The notes beneath the pieces are model-generated. The model worked only from the letters and a program-made list of their open reading frames with translations. It searched no databases and had not been told where the DNA came from. Positions 33,549 through 41,939 of a stretch of DNA of 50,730 nucleotides are shown here, in pieces. The translations under genes and the position numbers were made by a program. This DNA comes from Caldilineales bacterium (GTDB lineage Bacteria > Chloroflexota > Anaerolineae > J102): NCBI GenBank assembly GCA_019695115.1, contig JAIBAP010000043.1, positions 1-50,730 of the forward strand. Direction: 5' to 3'. Positions within the stretch are counted from its first letter, which is position 1, and each line of letters begins with the position of its first letter.

Positions 33549-34681
33549 GCAACGACACAACTTCTCCCGCCCCGACCTCGCCCCGGCGCAGCAGCCGGTT
33601 GGGCCGGCTGGTTGGAGCGATTGGCGTGGATAATTTGTCGCTCATGTTGGCGCTGGTCGCCCTTGTGTTTTTGGTGACGGTGGCCAGTCGCTGGTTCGGA
33701 CTTGAGGGCGGTGACAAGTTCTTCTCCTGGCAGAATCTGATGAATAGCCTGGCCCAGGCCATCGTGATCGTCGGCCTGCTGGCCATCGGCGAGACGGTGG
33801 TGATTGTCGCCGGCGCGCTGGATATCTCGGTCGGATCGATTGCCTCGGTCGGCTCGGTGATCGCCGCCTCGGTGTTGGTTGGGGCGGGCGTGGGCGCTCG
33901 ACTCAGTTTCCTGCTTGCGGGCAATGTGTTCGTGGCGGTGGCGGCCGGGATCATCGCCGGGGCCATCTGCGGGCTGATCAATGGTCTGATTGTAACCAAG
34001 CTCCGGGTCAACCCGATCATCGCTACCTTGGGCACGTTGGCCGCCTTTGCCGGCATGGCTTTCCTCTTGGCGCCCGAAGGCAAGCCCGTGGGTGTGCTCA
34101 CGCAACCGCAGTTCACCTGGCTGGCGCAGGGCCGCTTCCTGACCGGGCTGCCCATCCCGCCTCTGAGTGGCTCCAAATGGACGGGCGTGCCAGTGCTGAC
34201 TGTGATCTTGGTGGCCGTGGCCATCCTCGTGCACATCATCATGACGTATACGGATTTTGGCCGGGCCATCTATGCCATCGGCGGCAACGCGGCTGCGGCC
34301 CGTCTGGCAGGCATCAATCTCTCACGTGTGTGCATCCTGATGTACATGCTTTCAGGCAGCATTGCCGGGCTTGCGGGCGTACTCTTGACCGCCCGTACGA
34401 CGTCGGGCAACCCGGTGAACGGCACCGGCCTCGAACTCCAGGCCATCACCGCCGTTTTTTTGGGTGGAGCGGCGACGGCCGGCGGCAAAGGAACGATCTT
34501 TGGCACCTTCCTGGCCGTGATCCTCGTCGGCGTCCTCAACAATGGCATGAATCTACTCGGCTTCAATACCTTTGTTCAGCGCGTTGCCCTCGGCCTTTTG
34601 CTCATCGCCGCTGTGGCCATCTCGCAGTGGCGACAGGCCCGCGCCGAACGGGTGAGGACGCGTATCGCTGATAGGGGATGA
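33545..34681 (+). CDS. Monosaccharide ABC importer 2, permease (AraH-like)
   Basis: A 378-residue BPD-transp-2 permease with about ten hydrophobic helices. Family motifs are VIVAGALDISVGSIASVGSV, LRVNPIIATLGTLAAFAG, GGNAAAARLAGI and NNGMNLLGFNTFVQRVALGLLLIAAVA. It begins on the ATPase stop. The N-terminal 25 residues are Ser/Pro/Arg-rich and cytoplasmic. The next gene follows after 6 nt, so importer and mutarotase-like protein are probably co-transcribed. Confidence 0.92.
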   Translation: MSNDTTSPAPTSPRRSSRLGRLVGAIGVDNLSLMLALVALVFLVTVASRWFGLEGGDKFFSWQNLMNSLAQAIVIVGLLAIGETVVIVAGALDISVGSIASVGSVIAASVLVGAGVGARLSFLLAGNVFVAVAAGIIAGAICGLINGLIVTKLRVNPIIATLGTLAAFAGMAFLLAPEGKPVGVLTQPQFTWLAQGRFLTGLPIPPLSGSKWTGVPVLTVILVAVAILVHIIMTYTDFGRAIYAIGGNAAAARLAGINLSRVCILMYMLSGSIAGLAGVLLTARTTSGNPVNGTGLELQAITAVFLGGAATAGGKGTIFGTFLAVILVGVLNNGMNLLGFNTFVQRVALGLLLIAAVAISQWRQARAERVRTRIADRG

Positions 34682-34687
34682 TCGGCC

Positions 34688-35686
34688 ATGTCTCAACTAC
34701 GATCGACCACCTGGCAGGGGCTGTCTGCCTGGACGCTCGAAAACGCCGTGACCGGCGTCGTCATCGTACCAGAGATGGGCGCCAAAATAGCATCCTTGTG
34801 CGACCGACGCAACGGTTATGAGTGGATCGTCGGCCCCATTCCCGGCCGGGCAGTAAGGCAGGCCACCTATGGCGCACCTTTTGCAGAACAAGACATGGCC
34901 GGTTGGGATGAAATGTTCCCCACCATCATCGCCTGCGCCTATCCTGGCGCCGGCCCGCACCACGGTGTTCATCTGCCTGACCACGGCGAGGCCTGGGCCT
35001 TACCCTGGGAGGTGGTGAAGGCAACGGGAAGCGAGCTGACCTTGAGGCTCAGGGGGCAGGTGCTTCCCTACCGGCTGACGCGCACGGCCAGTCTCGTCGC
35101 CCCCACTGTGTTTCGCCTCGATTATAGATTGGAAAACCTGGGCGACGAAGCCATGCCCTACCTGTGGGCTGCGCACCCGCAGTTCGTGATCGGACCGGAT
35201 GGTTATGTCATCTTTCCGCCTGAGGTGGTCACTGTGATCAACACGATCCCGCCGACCTGGGGCTGGGGGGAGGCCGAGACCCGTTTCGACTGGCCGGAAG
35301 CGCTGGCCCCGGATGGTAGCCACAAGCGCCTCGATACGGTTGGCCCGGCTTCGGCTGGCCAGGGCCGCAAGTTCTATGCTCTCGCCGATGTGCATCCAGC
35401 GTGGGCGGCGGTCTGGAGCCGCTCCTCCGGCAACTGGCTGCGCCTGGAATGGGATCCAGCCCGACTGCCCTACCTGGGAGTATGGACGGATGAGGGCGCG
35501 GTGCATTGCGAAGCGGTCGTCTCGCCGCAACCGACCACGGGCTGGTATGACGATCTAAGCCTGGCCTGGCGCAAAGGGCGCGTGAACATCGTGCCGGGCG
35601 AGAGCGAACAGTGTTGGAGGCTGGATGTGCACCTGGGAATCGATGGCGACCCCCTCCCACCACACCCCCGAGAGGCAACACCATGA
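34688..35686 (+). CDS. Aldose 1-epimerase-like (galactose mutarotase-fold) protein
   Basis: A 332-residue beta-sandwich protein of the galactose-mutarotase superfamily. Recognisable parts are the N-terminal VVIVPEMGAKIASL, the HGVHLPDHGEAWALPWEV segment (catalytic His region), and AAHPQFVIGPDGYVI. Mutarotases interconvert sugar anomers for transport or metabolism, which fits its place right after the pentose-type importer. The subgroup is not the classic GalM, so substrate and even activity are uncertain. The stop overlaps the next ATG by 4 bp. Confidence 0.75.
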   Translation: MSQLRSTTWQGLSAWTLENAVTGVVIVPEMGAKIASLCDRRNGYEWIVGPIPGRAVRQATYGAPFAEQDMAGWDEMFPTIIACAYPGAGPHHGVHLPDHGEAWALPWEVVKATGSELTLRLRGQVLPYRLTRTASLVAPTVFRLDYRLENLGDEAMPYLWAAHPQFVIGPDGYVIFPPEVVTVINTIPPTWGWGEAETRFDWPEALAPDGSHKRLDTVGPASAGQGRKFYALADVHPAWAAVWSRSSGNWLRLEWDPARLPYLGVWTDEGAVHCEAVVSPQPTTGWYDDLSLAWRKGRVNIVPGESEQCWRLDVHLGIDGDPLPPHPREATP

Positions 35687-36852
35687 ACAATCTTGAACGT
35701 TTCACGAGAGCCATCCGCTGGCAAGCGGTCGACCGCATTCTCACTTATGATCTGGTCGATTGCGAACCCATGCTTGTCCAATTGGGCAGCTATGATCACT
35801 CGCGCAAGTATTCGTGGGAAGAAATCCTGGAGGTGAACGCCCTGGCCTGGAAGAATGCGGGCCTGAATGTGACCCGCTTCGTGTTCGATCCGGCCTCGCA
35901 CTGGATGGGCGGCAAGATCGTCAACTGGATTCGCTTCTTCCACGTCAATCCTGACGTCTGGAAGACCGACACCACCGGCGGCACCGCCTGGATCTCCAGG
36001 CGACCCTTCCGCGACTTGAAGGGCCTGGAAAAGCACATGCCGCAGCTGCCGGTGTTCGAGGAGGTGCGGGAGTGGTACGCGCCAGTGATCAGGCAGATCC
36101 AGGAGGTGATGGCCGAGCACGACATCGTCTTCATCGGCGCCGTCGAAGGCCCACTGACCGACGCCTACACCTACATGGATATTGAGTTGTTCGCCACCGC
36201 TGTCTATGACGCGCCGGAATTGGCGGCGCACGTGATGGATTGCTGCGGCCTGTTCTCGGCCCACATCGCCCGCACCTATGCCGAGGTTGGCGCTGTGCCC
36301 TTGCTGTTCATGGGCGAGGATATTTCCAGCACCCACGGCCCCATCTTCCAGCCCGCCTGGGTGCGGCAAGAGGCGCTGCCCCGCTGGCGCTGGATCGCGG
36401 ATCCGATCCATCAGGCCGGGATGAAGTTCCTCTATCATTCCGATGGCCGCTACGGTAGCTTTCTGCCGGTCATTTTCGATGAATTGGGTGCGGACGGGCT
36501 GAACCCCATCGAGCGCAATGGCTGCAACGACATCTTCAGCATCCGCGCTGCCTACCCCGACAAACTGCTGTTCGGCAATGTCTGCTGCGCCCAAACCCTG
36601 CCCTATGGCACGCCCTACGATGTCGAAGACGAGACGCTGGAACTCATCGAGAAGATCGGGCCACAGGGCGGCATCTTCATCGGTTCGTCCAGCGAAGTGC
36701 ACGACCTGGTGCCGGTGGCGAACACTCGCACGATGTACCGCACCGTGCACGATTACGGCGTCTATCCCATCGATGTCGAGCGCATCCGCGCCCGCCGCGC
36801 CGCCCTGCGCGCAAAAGGTCAACTCGATCTGCGAGCGAAGGCGCCGCTTTGA
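35683..36852 (+). CDS. UroD-family protein A (HxD type)
   Basis: A 389-residue (beta/alpha)8 protein of the uroporphyrinogen decarboxylase/MtaA-like superfamily. It starts MNNLERFTRAIRWQAVDRI, the usual opening. The zinc-binding H-x-C of methylcobamide:CoM methyltransferases is replaced by YHSDGRY (about residue 251). A cysteine pair NVCCAQ lies near residue 305. It therefore belongs to the large uncharacterised HxD branch rather than to haem synthesis; no other haem genes are near. Coupling by a 4-bp overlap to the mutarotase gene points to sugar-linked or methyl-transfer metabolism. Confidence 0.8.
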   Translation: MNNLERFTRAIRWQAVDRILTYDLVDCEPMLVQLGSYDHSRKYSWEEILEVNALAWKNAGLNVTRFVFDPASHWMGGKIVNWIRFFHVNPDVWKTDTTGGTAWISRRPFRDLKGLEKHMPQLPVFEEVREWYAPVIRQIQEVMAEHDIVFIGAVEGPLTDAYTYMDIELFATAVYDAPELAAHVMDCCGLFSAHIARTYAEVGAVPLLFMGEDISSTHGPIFQPAWVRQEALPRWRWIADPIHQAGMKFLYHSDGRYGSFLPVIFDELGADGLNPIERNGCNDIFSIRAAYPDKLLFGNVCCAQTLPYGTPYDVEDETLELIEKIGPQGGIFIGSSSEVHDLVPVANTRTMYRTVHDYGVYPIDVERIRARRAALRAKGQLDLRAKAPL

Positions 36853-36993
36853 GGAAGTAGATAAGTAGACAAGGAAACAAGGAAACAAGTAGACAAGTAG
36901 GCAAGAAAACAAGTAGATAAGTAGACAAGGAAACAAGTAGGCAAGGAACGACACCAATAACCAGTTACCAATAACCAATTACCAATTACCATC
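36853..36993 (+). repeat. Octamer array (GTAGACAA/GGAAACAA), 11 units, then heptamers (CCAATTA), 5 units
   Basis: Eleven 8-bp purine-rich units (36857-36944) begin 4 nt after the stop of protein A. Five 7-bp units CCAATAA/CCAGTTA/CCAATTA (36954-36988) end 5 nt before the next ATG. No Shine-Dalgarno sequence is evident. Confidence 0.9.
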
Positions 36994-38025
36994 ATGAACT
37001 CCATCGCACGCGTCCAGGCCGCCATCGACCTGCGTCCACCCGACCGTGTGCCGGTCGATTTGCACAATTTTCAGCCAGCGGCGAAAGCGATGGGCGTGCC
37101 CATGTCGCAAGTCTTTCAGGATGGCGAGTTGCTGGCCGAATCGATGTTGCGCGCCTGGCGCCAGTTCGGTCACGACATGATCCTGCTGGAAAACGGCACC
37201 GCCTGCAACGCCCAGGCTTGCGGCGTCCAGGTCGTCTATCGCGATGACGCCGCGCCCGCCGCCCATATCCCGGTGCTCAAGCGGCTCGAAGATGTGGACG
37301 ACCTGGAAGTGCCGGACCCGTACACCGCCTTCCCCATGTGCGAGGTGATCAAGGCCACGCGTATCCTCAGCCAAGAGATCGGCGACCAGGCATGGATCGT
37401 GGCCCGCGCCGACCAGGGGCCGATGGATCTGGCCGCGCAGCTTTTCGGCATCCAGGAGTTGATGCTGGCGATTGCCCTCGACGAAGACCCCGACGGCATC
37501 CACCGCCTGCTGGACTACGCCCGCCGCGTGGTCACGCGCTTTGCCATCGCCCAGATCGAAGCCGGGGGCCGCTCCACCTCCATCGGCGAACCTATCGCCG
37601 GCCCGGATCTGATGTCGCCCCGGCACTATCGCCAGTACGCCTGGCCGCACGAAAAACGCATGGTCGACGAGTTGAAGGGGCACGGCATCCTCCCGGCCAA
37701 CCACATCTGCGGCAACACCATCCCCATCATCCACGATTTTGTGGCCACGGGCGCCCAAATCCTCGAAATCGACCACAAGGCCAACAAACAGAAGGCGAAA
37801 GACGCCGCCCGCGGCAAGACCTGTCTGCTGGGCACGCTCGACACTTCGTTGATTCTGGACGGCACGCCGCAGGAAGTGGACGACGCCTGCCGCGAGGCCA
37901 TCGCCATCCTCGCCCCCGATTCCGGCTTCATCCTCGGCCCCGGCTGCGCCCTCGACCCCAATGTTCCCGCCGACAATATCCACGCCCTGGTCGAGTCGGC
38001 GAGGAAGTATGGGGGGTATGAGTAG
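36994..38025 (+). CDS. UroD-family protein B (HxC zinc-type, MtaA/MtbA-like)
   Basis: A 343-residue protein that keeps the zinc-ligand pattern of cobamide-dependent methyltransferases: HICGNTIPI (about residue 239, H-x-C) and a distal cysteine in LGPGCALDPN (about 317). These enzymes transfer a methyl group between a methyl-corrinoid protein and a thiol or folate-type acceptor. No corrinoid protein gene is visible in the window. It starts MNSIARVQAAIDLRPPDRVPV, typical of the family. A true haem-pathway UroD is unlikely because the N-terminal FxRQAGRxLP-type motif of HemE is absent. Confidence 0.8.
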   Translation: MNSIARVQAAIDLRPPDRVPVDLHNFQPAAKAMGVPMSQVFQDGELLAESMLRAWRQFGHDMILLENGTACNAQACGVQVVYRDDAAPAAHIPVLKRLEDVDDLEVPDPYTAFPMCEVIKATRILSQEIGDQAWIVARADQGPMDLAAQLFGIQELMLAIALDEDPDGIHRLLDYARRVVTRFAIAQIEAGGRSTSIGEPIAGPDLMSPRHYRQYAWPHEKRMVDELKGHGILPANHICGNTIPIIHDFVATGAQILEIDHKANKQKAKDAARGKTCLLGTLDTSLILDGTPQEVDDACREAIAILAPDSGFILGPGCALDPNVPADNIHALVESARKYGGYE

Positions 38026-38200
38026 GTAGACAAGGAAATAAGTAGACAAGGAAACAAGGAAATAAGTAGACAAGGAAACAAGGAAATAGGTAGACAAGGA
38101 AACAGGAAAAGAAGGCCTCGCTGTCGAGAACACGACTCGCATCCCTGCCCTTGTCTACTTGTCTACTCCATCTACTTGTCTACTCCAAAAGGAAACCCCC
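38026..38200 (+). repeat. Inverted octamer arrays (GTAGACAA... and CTTGTCTA...)
   Basis: Ten 8-bp units (38026-38105, GTAGACAA/GGAAATAA/GGAAACAA) start directly after the stop of protein B. Their reverse complement CTTGTCTA recurs at 38150-38157, 38158-38165 and 38175-38182 before the next gene. The two arrays can pair across a 44-nt unique spacer. An AAAGGAAA stretch precedes the ATG at 38201. Confidence 0.88.
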
Positions 38201-39388
38201 ATGGAAATCTCCCAACCGCTTTCCCCTGCCGAACGCGACGATTTTCGCCGGCGCTTCGAGCAGCGCCTGGCCAAAGTGGCGGCCAAGACCGACGACGTAT
38301 TCGCGTTCAGAAAGGTCGATTTCCCGCCCTATATCGTCAATAGCTCGCTGTATTGGGTCTTTGGTCTGGACACGAACACCCTGCCCGCCGCCTATTTCGA
38401 CGACCCGGCGGCGATGGTGAATTTCCAGGAGCAAACGTATTACGACCAGATCAAATCCATCGACGACGACTTCGTGCCCTATCTCATGCCCTGGTTCGGC
38501 ACCATCGTCGCTGCCTCGGCCTTCGGCTGCCAGATCGAGTTCTATCCCAAAGCCGACCCGGCCGCCAACCCCCGCTACTATCCCGTGCAAAAGCCGGAGG
38601 ACGTGAAGAAGCTGCGGGTTCCCGACCCCGAAAAGGATGGCCTGATGCCGCGCGTGCTTGATTTTCTGCGCTACATGAAAGCCAACAGCTTCCTGCCCGT
38701 GGGCTACACCGATTTTCAAGGCCCGCTGACCACGGCGAACCAGCTTTTGGGCTACGACAAACTCATCTACCTGATGTTCGACCACCCCAAGCTGATGCAC
38801 GAGCTGATGGACATCGTCACCGAGTCGCTGATCCTGTGGGTGAAGACGCAGAAAGCCCTCATCGAGGAGCCGCTGCACGAGTGTATCTCCGACCAGCAAG
38901 TCTATACGGGTAAGAATGCGGGCGTGTGGTTCTCGGACGACGATGCCGTGCTGATGTCGCCGGACACCTATCGCGAGTTCGTCGTGCCCTACAACTCGCG
39001 CGTATTGCAGGCGTTCGGCGGCGGCTGCATCCACTATTGCGGCAACGCCACCCATCACGCCGACAATTTTCTGGCGACCGAAGGACTGAAGGCGCTAAAC
39101 ATCTACAACCTGTACAACATCCCCTCGGTGGCCCAGCTACAACAGAAGCTGCAAGACCGCATCGCGCTCTTCGTCTGCGATTTCACGCCGGTCGAGTACG
39201 AAGCCTATTTCGACGAGATGCTGGCCAGCCTCGACTACCGGGGCATGGTCATCTGCTCGCAATTCTCGCCTACCGTCGGCCTGCTCAGAGGCGGGCGCTA
39301 CGACGCCGTCGAGCGCGACATGCGCTCGGGCCGCAGGGCGGTGTGCGACTATTTGCAGAAGCGATCAGGCTTGAGGAGTGAAACGTGA
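38201..39388 (+). CDS. UroD-family protein C (HxC type)
   Basis: A 395-residue UroD/MtaA-like protein with H-x-C as IHYCGNATHH (about residue 280) and a distal cysteine in MVICSQFSP (about 351), so probably zinc-binding. It is divergent from proteins A, B and D, and has an N-terminal extension with DVFAFRKVDFPPYIVNSSLYW. The final residues and TGA stop are made of repeat units, so the last few codons are likely unconserved. The in-frame start at 38159 lies inside the repeat array and is rejected in favour of 38201. Confidence 0.78.
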   Translation: MEISQPLSPAERDDFRRRFEQRLAKVAAKTDDVFAFRKVDFPPYIVNSSLYWVFGLDTNTLPAAYFDDPAAMVNFQEQTYYDQIKSIDDDFVPYLMPWFGTIVAASAFGCQIEFYPKADPAANPRYYPVQKPEDVKKLRVPDPEKDGLMPRVLDFLRYMKANSFLPVGYTDFQGPLTTANQLLGYDKLIYLMFDHPKLMHELMDIVTESLILWVKTQKALIEEPLHECISDQQVYTGKNAGVWFSDDDAVLMSPDTYREFVVPYNSRVLQAFGGGCIHYCGNATHHADNFLATEGLKALNIYNLYNIPSVAQLQQKLQDRIALFVCDFTPVEYEAYFDEMLASLDYRGMVICSQFSPTVGLLRGGRYDAVERDMRSGRRAVCDYLQKRSGLRSET

Positions 39389-39540
39389 GGCGCGAAGCGT
39401 GAATTCTCATCGCAAGCAGCCGGATAGATGCAGCGCCTCGAATTGAGGAGTCCGAAAGAACCCAGGCACAGCCTTGTCTTGTCCAAACACTCGCCACCCC
39501 AGCAGACATCACGTTTCACTCTTCACGCATCACGCCTCCC
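39376..39540 (+). repeat. Inverted heptamer arrays bounding the gap before the CobW gene
   Basis: Left: four units (39376-39402, GGAGTGA, AACGTGA, GGCGCGA, AGCGTGA), with the stop codon of protein C (39386-39388) ending unit 2. Right: five units (39509-39543, TCACGTT, TCACTCT, TCACGCA, TCACGCC, TCCCGTG), the fifth containing the GTG start of the next gene. The two arrays are mutually complementary. Confidence 0.88.
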
Positions 39541-40455
39541 GTGTCTTCGCCTTTCCCGATTCCGACCACCCTCATCGCTGGCTTCCTCGGCGCCGGCAAG
39601 ACCACACTGCTCAACCGCATCTTGCAGGGCGAGCACGGCCGGCGCCTGGCCGTCGTCGTCAATGACTTCGGCGCCATCGAGATCGACGCCGGGCTGATCG
39701 ACGCCGCCGGAGCAGGCGAAATCGTCAGCCTGCCCAACGGCTGCATCTGTTGCAGTCTGTTCGGCAACCTGGTGGATGCCCTCCGCCGCCTCGTCGCCCT
39801 GCCCGACCCGCCCGACCACATCCTGATCGAGGCCAGCGGCGTCTCCGCCCCCCATCAGATTCTGCCCGCCCTCGAATCGCGCCCCCTCGCCGGCCGCCTT
39901 GCCCTCGATGGCGTCATCACCCTCGTCGATGCCGAGAACGTGCGCCGGATCGCCGGCGTCGTCGTCTTCATCGAAAGCCAGATCGAGACCGCCGACCTCG
40001 TCGTGGTCAACAAGACCGACCGGGTCAGCCCCGACGCCCTGACCGAGCTGACCGGCTGGATTCGCTCCCTCGCCCCGGCCGCCCGCATCTTCCCCACCAA
40101 CTTCGCCCAAGTCCCGCTGGACGTGTTGTTGGGTGGGGGACATTCAGACCTTTTGGGTCTGCGAGACCCAGAAGGTCTGGAACACGACCACCACCTCGAC
40201 TTCGCCACCTGGACTTGCGAATCCGACCAGCCGCTCGACCGCCAAACATTTCTGGCCACGCTCGCCAGCCTGCCCCCCACCGTCTATCGCGCCAAAGGTT
40301 TCCTCTGTCTGGCCGACGCGCCCGACCAGCGCACCATCCTGCAAATGGTGGGCGGCCGCATCCGGCTGGAGGAGGGCGGGGCCTGGGACGAGCGTGAACG
40401 CAAAACGCAGGTTGTCTGCATCGGCGAGGCCGGCAGCCGCATCGAGATACTCTAA
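39541..40455 (+). CDS. CobW/COG0523-family GTP-dependent metallochaperone
   Basis: A 304-residue G3E GTPase. Walker A is IAGFLGAGKTTLLNR (about 13), the family metal-binding motif is GCICCSL (CxCC, about residue 64), and the G-domain NKTD motif is VVNKTD (about 159). The C-terminal CobW_C domain (about 220-304) follows a His-rich stretch EHDHHLDF. Members deliver zinc, cobalt or iron to target enzymes. The location among zinc-type UroD-family genes suggests those as clients, which is inference. The GTG start lies within a heptamer unit. A palindrome is embedded in the coding sequence just before the His-rich segment. Confidence 0.88.
   Translation: MSSPFPIPTTLIAGFLGAGKTTLLNRILQGEHGRRLAVVVNDFGAIEIDAGLIDAAGAGEIVSLPNGCICCSLFGNLVDALRRLVALPDPPDHILIEASGVSAPHQILPALESRPLAGRLALDGVITLVDAENVRRIAGVVVFIESQIETADLVVVNKTDRVSPDALTELTGWIRSLAPAARIFPTNFAQVPLDVLLGGGHSDLLGLRDPEGLEHDHHLDFATWTCESDQPLDRQTFLATLASLPPTVYRAKGFLCLADAPDQRTILQMVGGRIRLEEGGAWDERERKTQVVCIGEAGSRIEIL
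40145..40179 (+). repeat. Palindromic element inserted in frame within the CobW gene
   Basis: Two 16-bp arms (40145-40160 and 40164-40179; CAGACCTTTTGGGTCT and its near-perfect complement with one mismatch) surround GCG. It encodes about 12 residues (roughly SDLLGLRDPEGL) without breaking the frame. It resembles intergenic REP-like elements and lies in a variable linker. Confidence 0.85.
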
Positions 40456-40572
40456 CAGCAAACACAAAGACTCGAAGGACACAAAATCCCCCAAAGTTTT
40501 TCCCCCCTTCTTTGTGTTCCCTTCGTGCCCTTTGTGCCTTCGTGTTCATCCCCATTTCCCTTTGGAGCCACC
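40456..40572 (+). repeat. Inverted CACAAAG/CTTTGTG-type repeats in the gap before UroD-family protein D
   Basis: The left part (about 40459-40487) has ACACAAAG and GAAGGACACAAA. The right part (about 40508-40550) has TTTGTGTTCCC, TTCGTGCCC, TTTGTGCC and TTCGTGTTC. The two halves are complementary and could form a hairpin. TTTGGAGCC precedes the ATG at 40573. Confidence 0.65.
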
Positions 40573-41721
40573 ATGAACTCCCGCGAACGCGTCCAACTCG
40601 CCCTCAACCACAAAGAACCCGACCGCATCCCCTTCGACGTGGCCGGCTGCCCGATGTCGGGCATGCACTACATCGCCTACCAGAACCTGCGCGACTATTT
40701 GGGCCTGCCCAAAGTCGAAACGCGCATCTCCGACGCCATCCAGAACCTGGCCGTCATCGACAAAGACCTCTCCGAACGCCTCAAGGTCGATGTCTACAAC
40801 ATCGCCCCGCGCTCATCCGCCGCCTACAACCTGGAATATCGCGACGAAGGCGACTACACCGCCTACACCGACGAATGGGGCATCGGTTGGCGCAGCCCCA
40901 AGCAGGGCGGGCTGTATTACGACATGTACACGTGGCCGCTGGCCGGGTTCGAGACCATCGACGAGATCGAGAAGCACTACAAATGGCCCGACCCCACCGA
41001 CCCGAATCGCTTCGCCGGGCTGCGCGACAAAGCCTTGAAGACGATCGCGGAAGGCAAGGCGGTGGTCATCGGCTCGATCTCGGCCGGCGTCTCGGAGATG
41101 CACGCCTGGACGCGCGGCTTCGAGCACTATTTCACCGATTTCTACCTCTACCCGGAACTGGCCGAATATATCATGGATACGGTGGTGGACTTGAAGATGG
41201 CCTTTTGGGAGCGGGCGCTGCAAGAAGTGGGCGATCTGGTCGATGTCGTGGTCGAGGCCGACGACCTGGCCGGGCAGGATCGCCTGTTCTTCAGCCGCGA
41301 GCAATATCGCCAGTTCATCAAGCCCCGGCACACCCGGCTGTTCTCGTTTATCAAGGCCCGCACCAACGCCAAACTGTTCTACCACTCCGATGGCGCCCTC
41401 ATGCCCATCCTTTGGGATCTGATCGAGTCCGGCATCGACATCCTCAACCCGATGCAGAAAAGCGCCGCCGGCATCGACTTCAAAGCGATCAAGAAGGAAT
41501 ACGGCAACGACTTGGTGATCTGGGGCGGTGGCGTGGATACGCAGCGCGTCTTCGACAGCGGCACGCCGGAGGAAGTCCGCCGCGACGTGATCGAGAACAT
41601 CGAGGCCCTGGCCCCCGGCGGCGGCCTCATCTTCGCCACCATCCACAACACCCAGGCCAGCGTCCCCCCGCAGAATTTCATGGCGATGTGGGAGACGCTG
41701 CAAGAGTATGGCGCTTACTGA
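40573..41721 (+). CDS. UroD-family protein D (HxD type)
   Basis: A 382-residue UroD/MtaA-like protein starting MNSRERVQLALNHKEPDRIPFD, the standard opening. The metal site reads FYHSDGAL (about residue 277), the HxD variant shared with protein A. The late WGGGVDTQRVFDSGTPEEV segment is typical of the uncharacterised UroD-like branch. GGAGCC upstream may serve as a ribosome-binding site. With A, B, C and CobW it forms the downstream part of the sugar-importer region. No direct evidence of substrate is visible. Confidence 0.8.
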   Translation: MNSRERVQLALNHKEPDRIPFDVAGCPMSGMHYIAYQNLRDYLGLPKVETRISDAIQNLAVIDKDLSERLKVDVYNIAPRSSAAYNLEYRDEGDYTAYTDEWGIGWRSPKQGGLYYDMYTWPLAGFETIDEIEKHYKWPDPTDPNRFAGLRDKALKTIAEGKAVVIGSISAGVSEMHAWTRGFEHYFTDFYLYPELAEYIMDTVVDLKMAFWERALQEVGDLVDVVVEADDLAGQDRLFFSREQYRQFIKPRHTRLFSFIKARTNAKLFYHSDGALMPILWDLIESGIDILNPMQKSAAGIDFKAIKKEYGNDLVIWGGGVDTQRVFDSGTPEEVRRDVIENIEALAPGGGLIFATIHNTQASVPPQNFMAMWETLQEYGAY

Positions 41722-41939
41722 GTGGCAGGTGGCAAGTGGCAAGTTTGCCTGACGACGGCAACTCGCCACCTCCGCGCAGTAACCTCTCTCCGCCATCCTC
41801 AAGCCACCTCCCCCACACAACCTGCCCCCTGCCCCCTGCCACCTGCCACCCACCACCTGCCACCTGCCACCTGCGACTTGCCACCTGCGACTTGCCACCT
41901 GCCACCCGCCCCCTGCTCTTGATCCCTCGGAGCAAGCCA
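41720..41939 (+). repeat. Inverted heptamer arrays (GTGGCAA and CCTGCCA families) between UroD D and the ABC exporter
   Basis: Left: three to four units of GAGTGGC/AGGTGGC/AAGTGGC (41720-41745) starting at the stop codon. Right: fourteen 7-bp units (41821-41918; CCTGCCC, CCTGCCA, CTTGCCA, CCTGCGA). The arrays are complementary and belong to the same family as the 27331 and 11480 arrays. The ABC start at 41940 follows 21 bp later with a weak GGAG. Confidence 0.9.

Noticed and set aside
35683-41721. Haem biosynthesis cluster based on the UroD family
   Set aside because: No other haem genes are present, the HemE N-terminal motif is absent, and four paralogues with methyltransferase-type or HxD metal sites argue against it.
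40512-41939. Long open frame fused in front of the ABC-2 ATPase
   Set aside because: The first part is an out-of-frame shadow of UroD D and the rest is repeat array; the ATPase domain starts at 41940.
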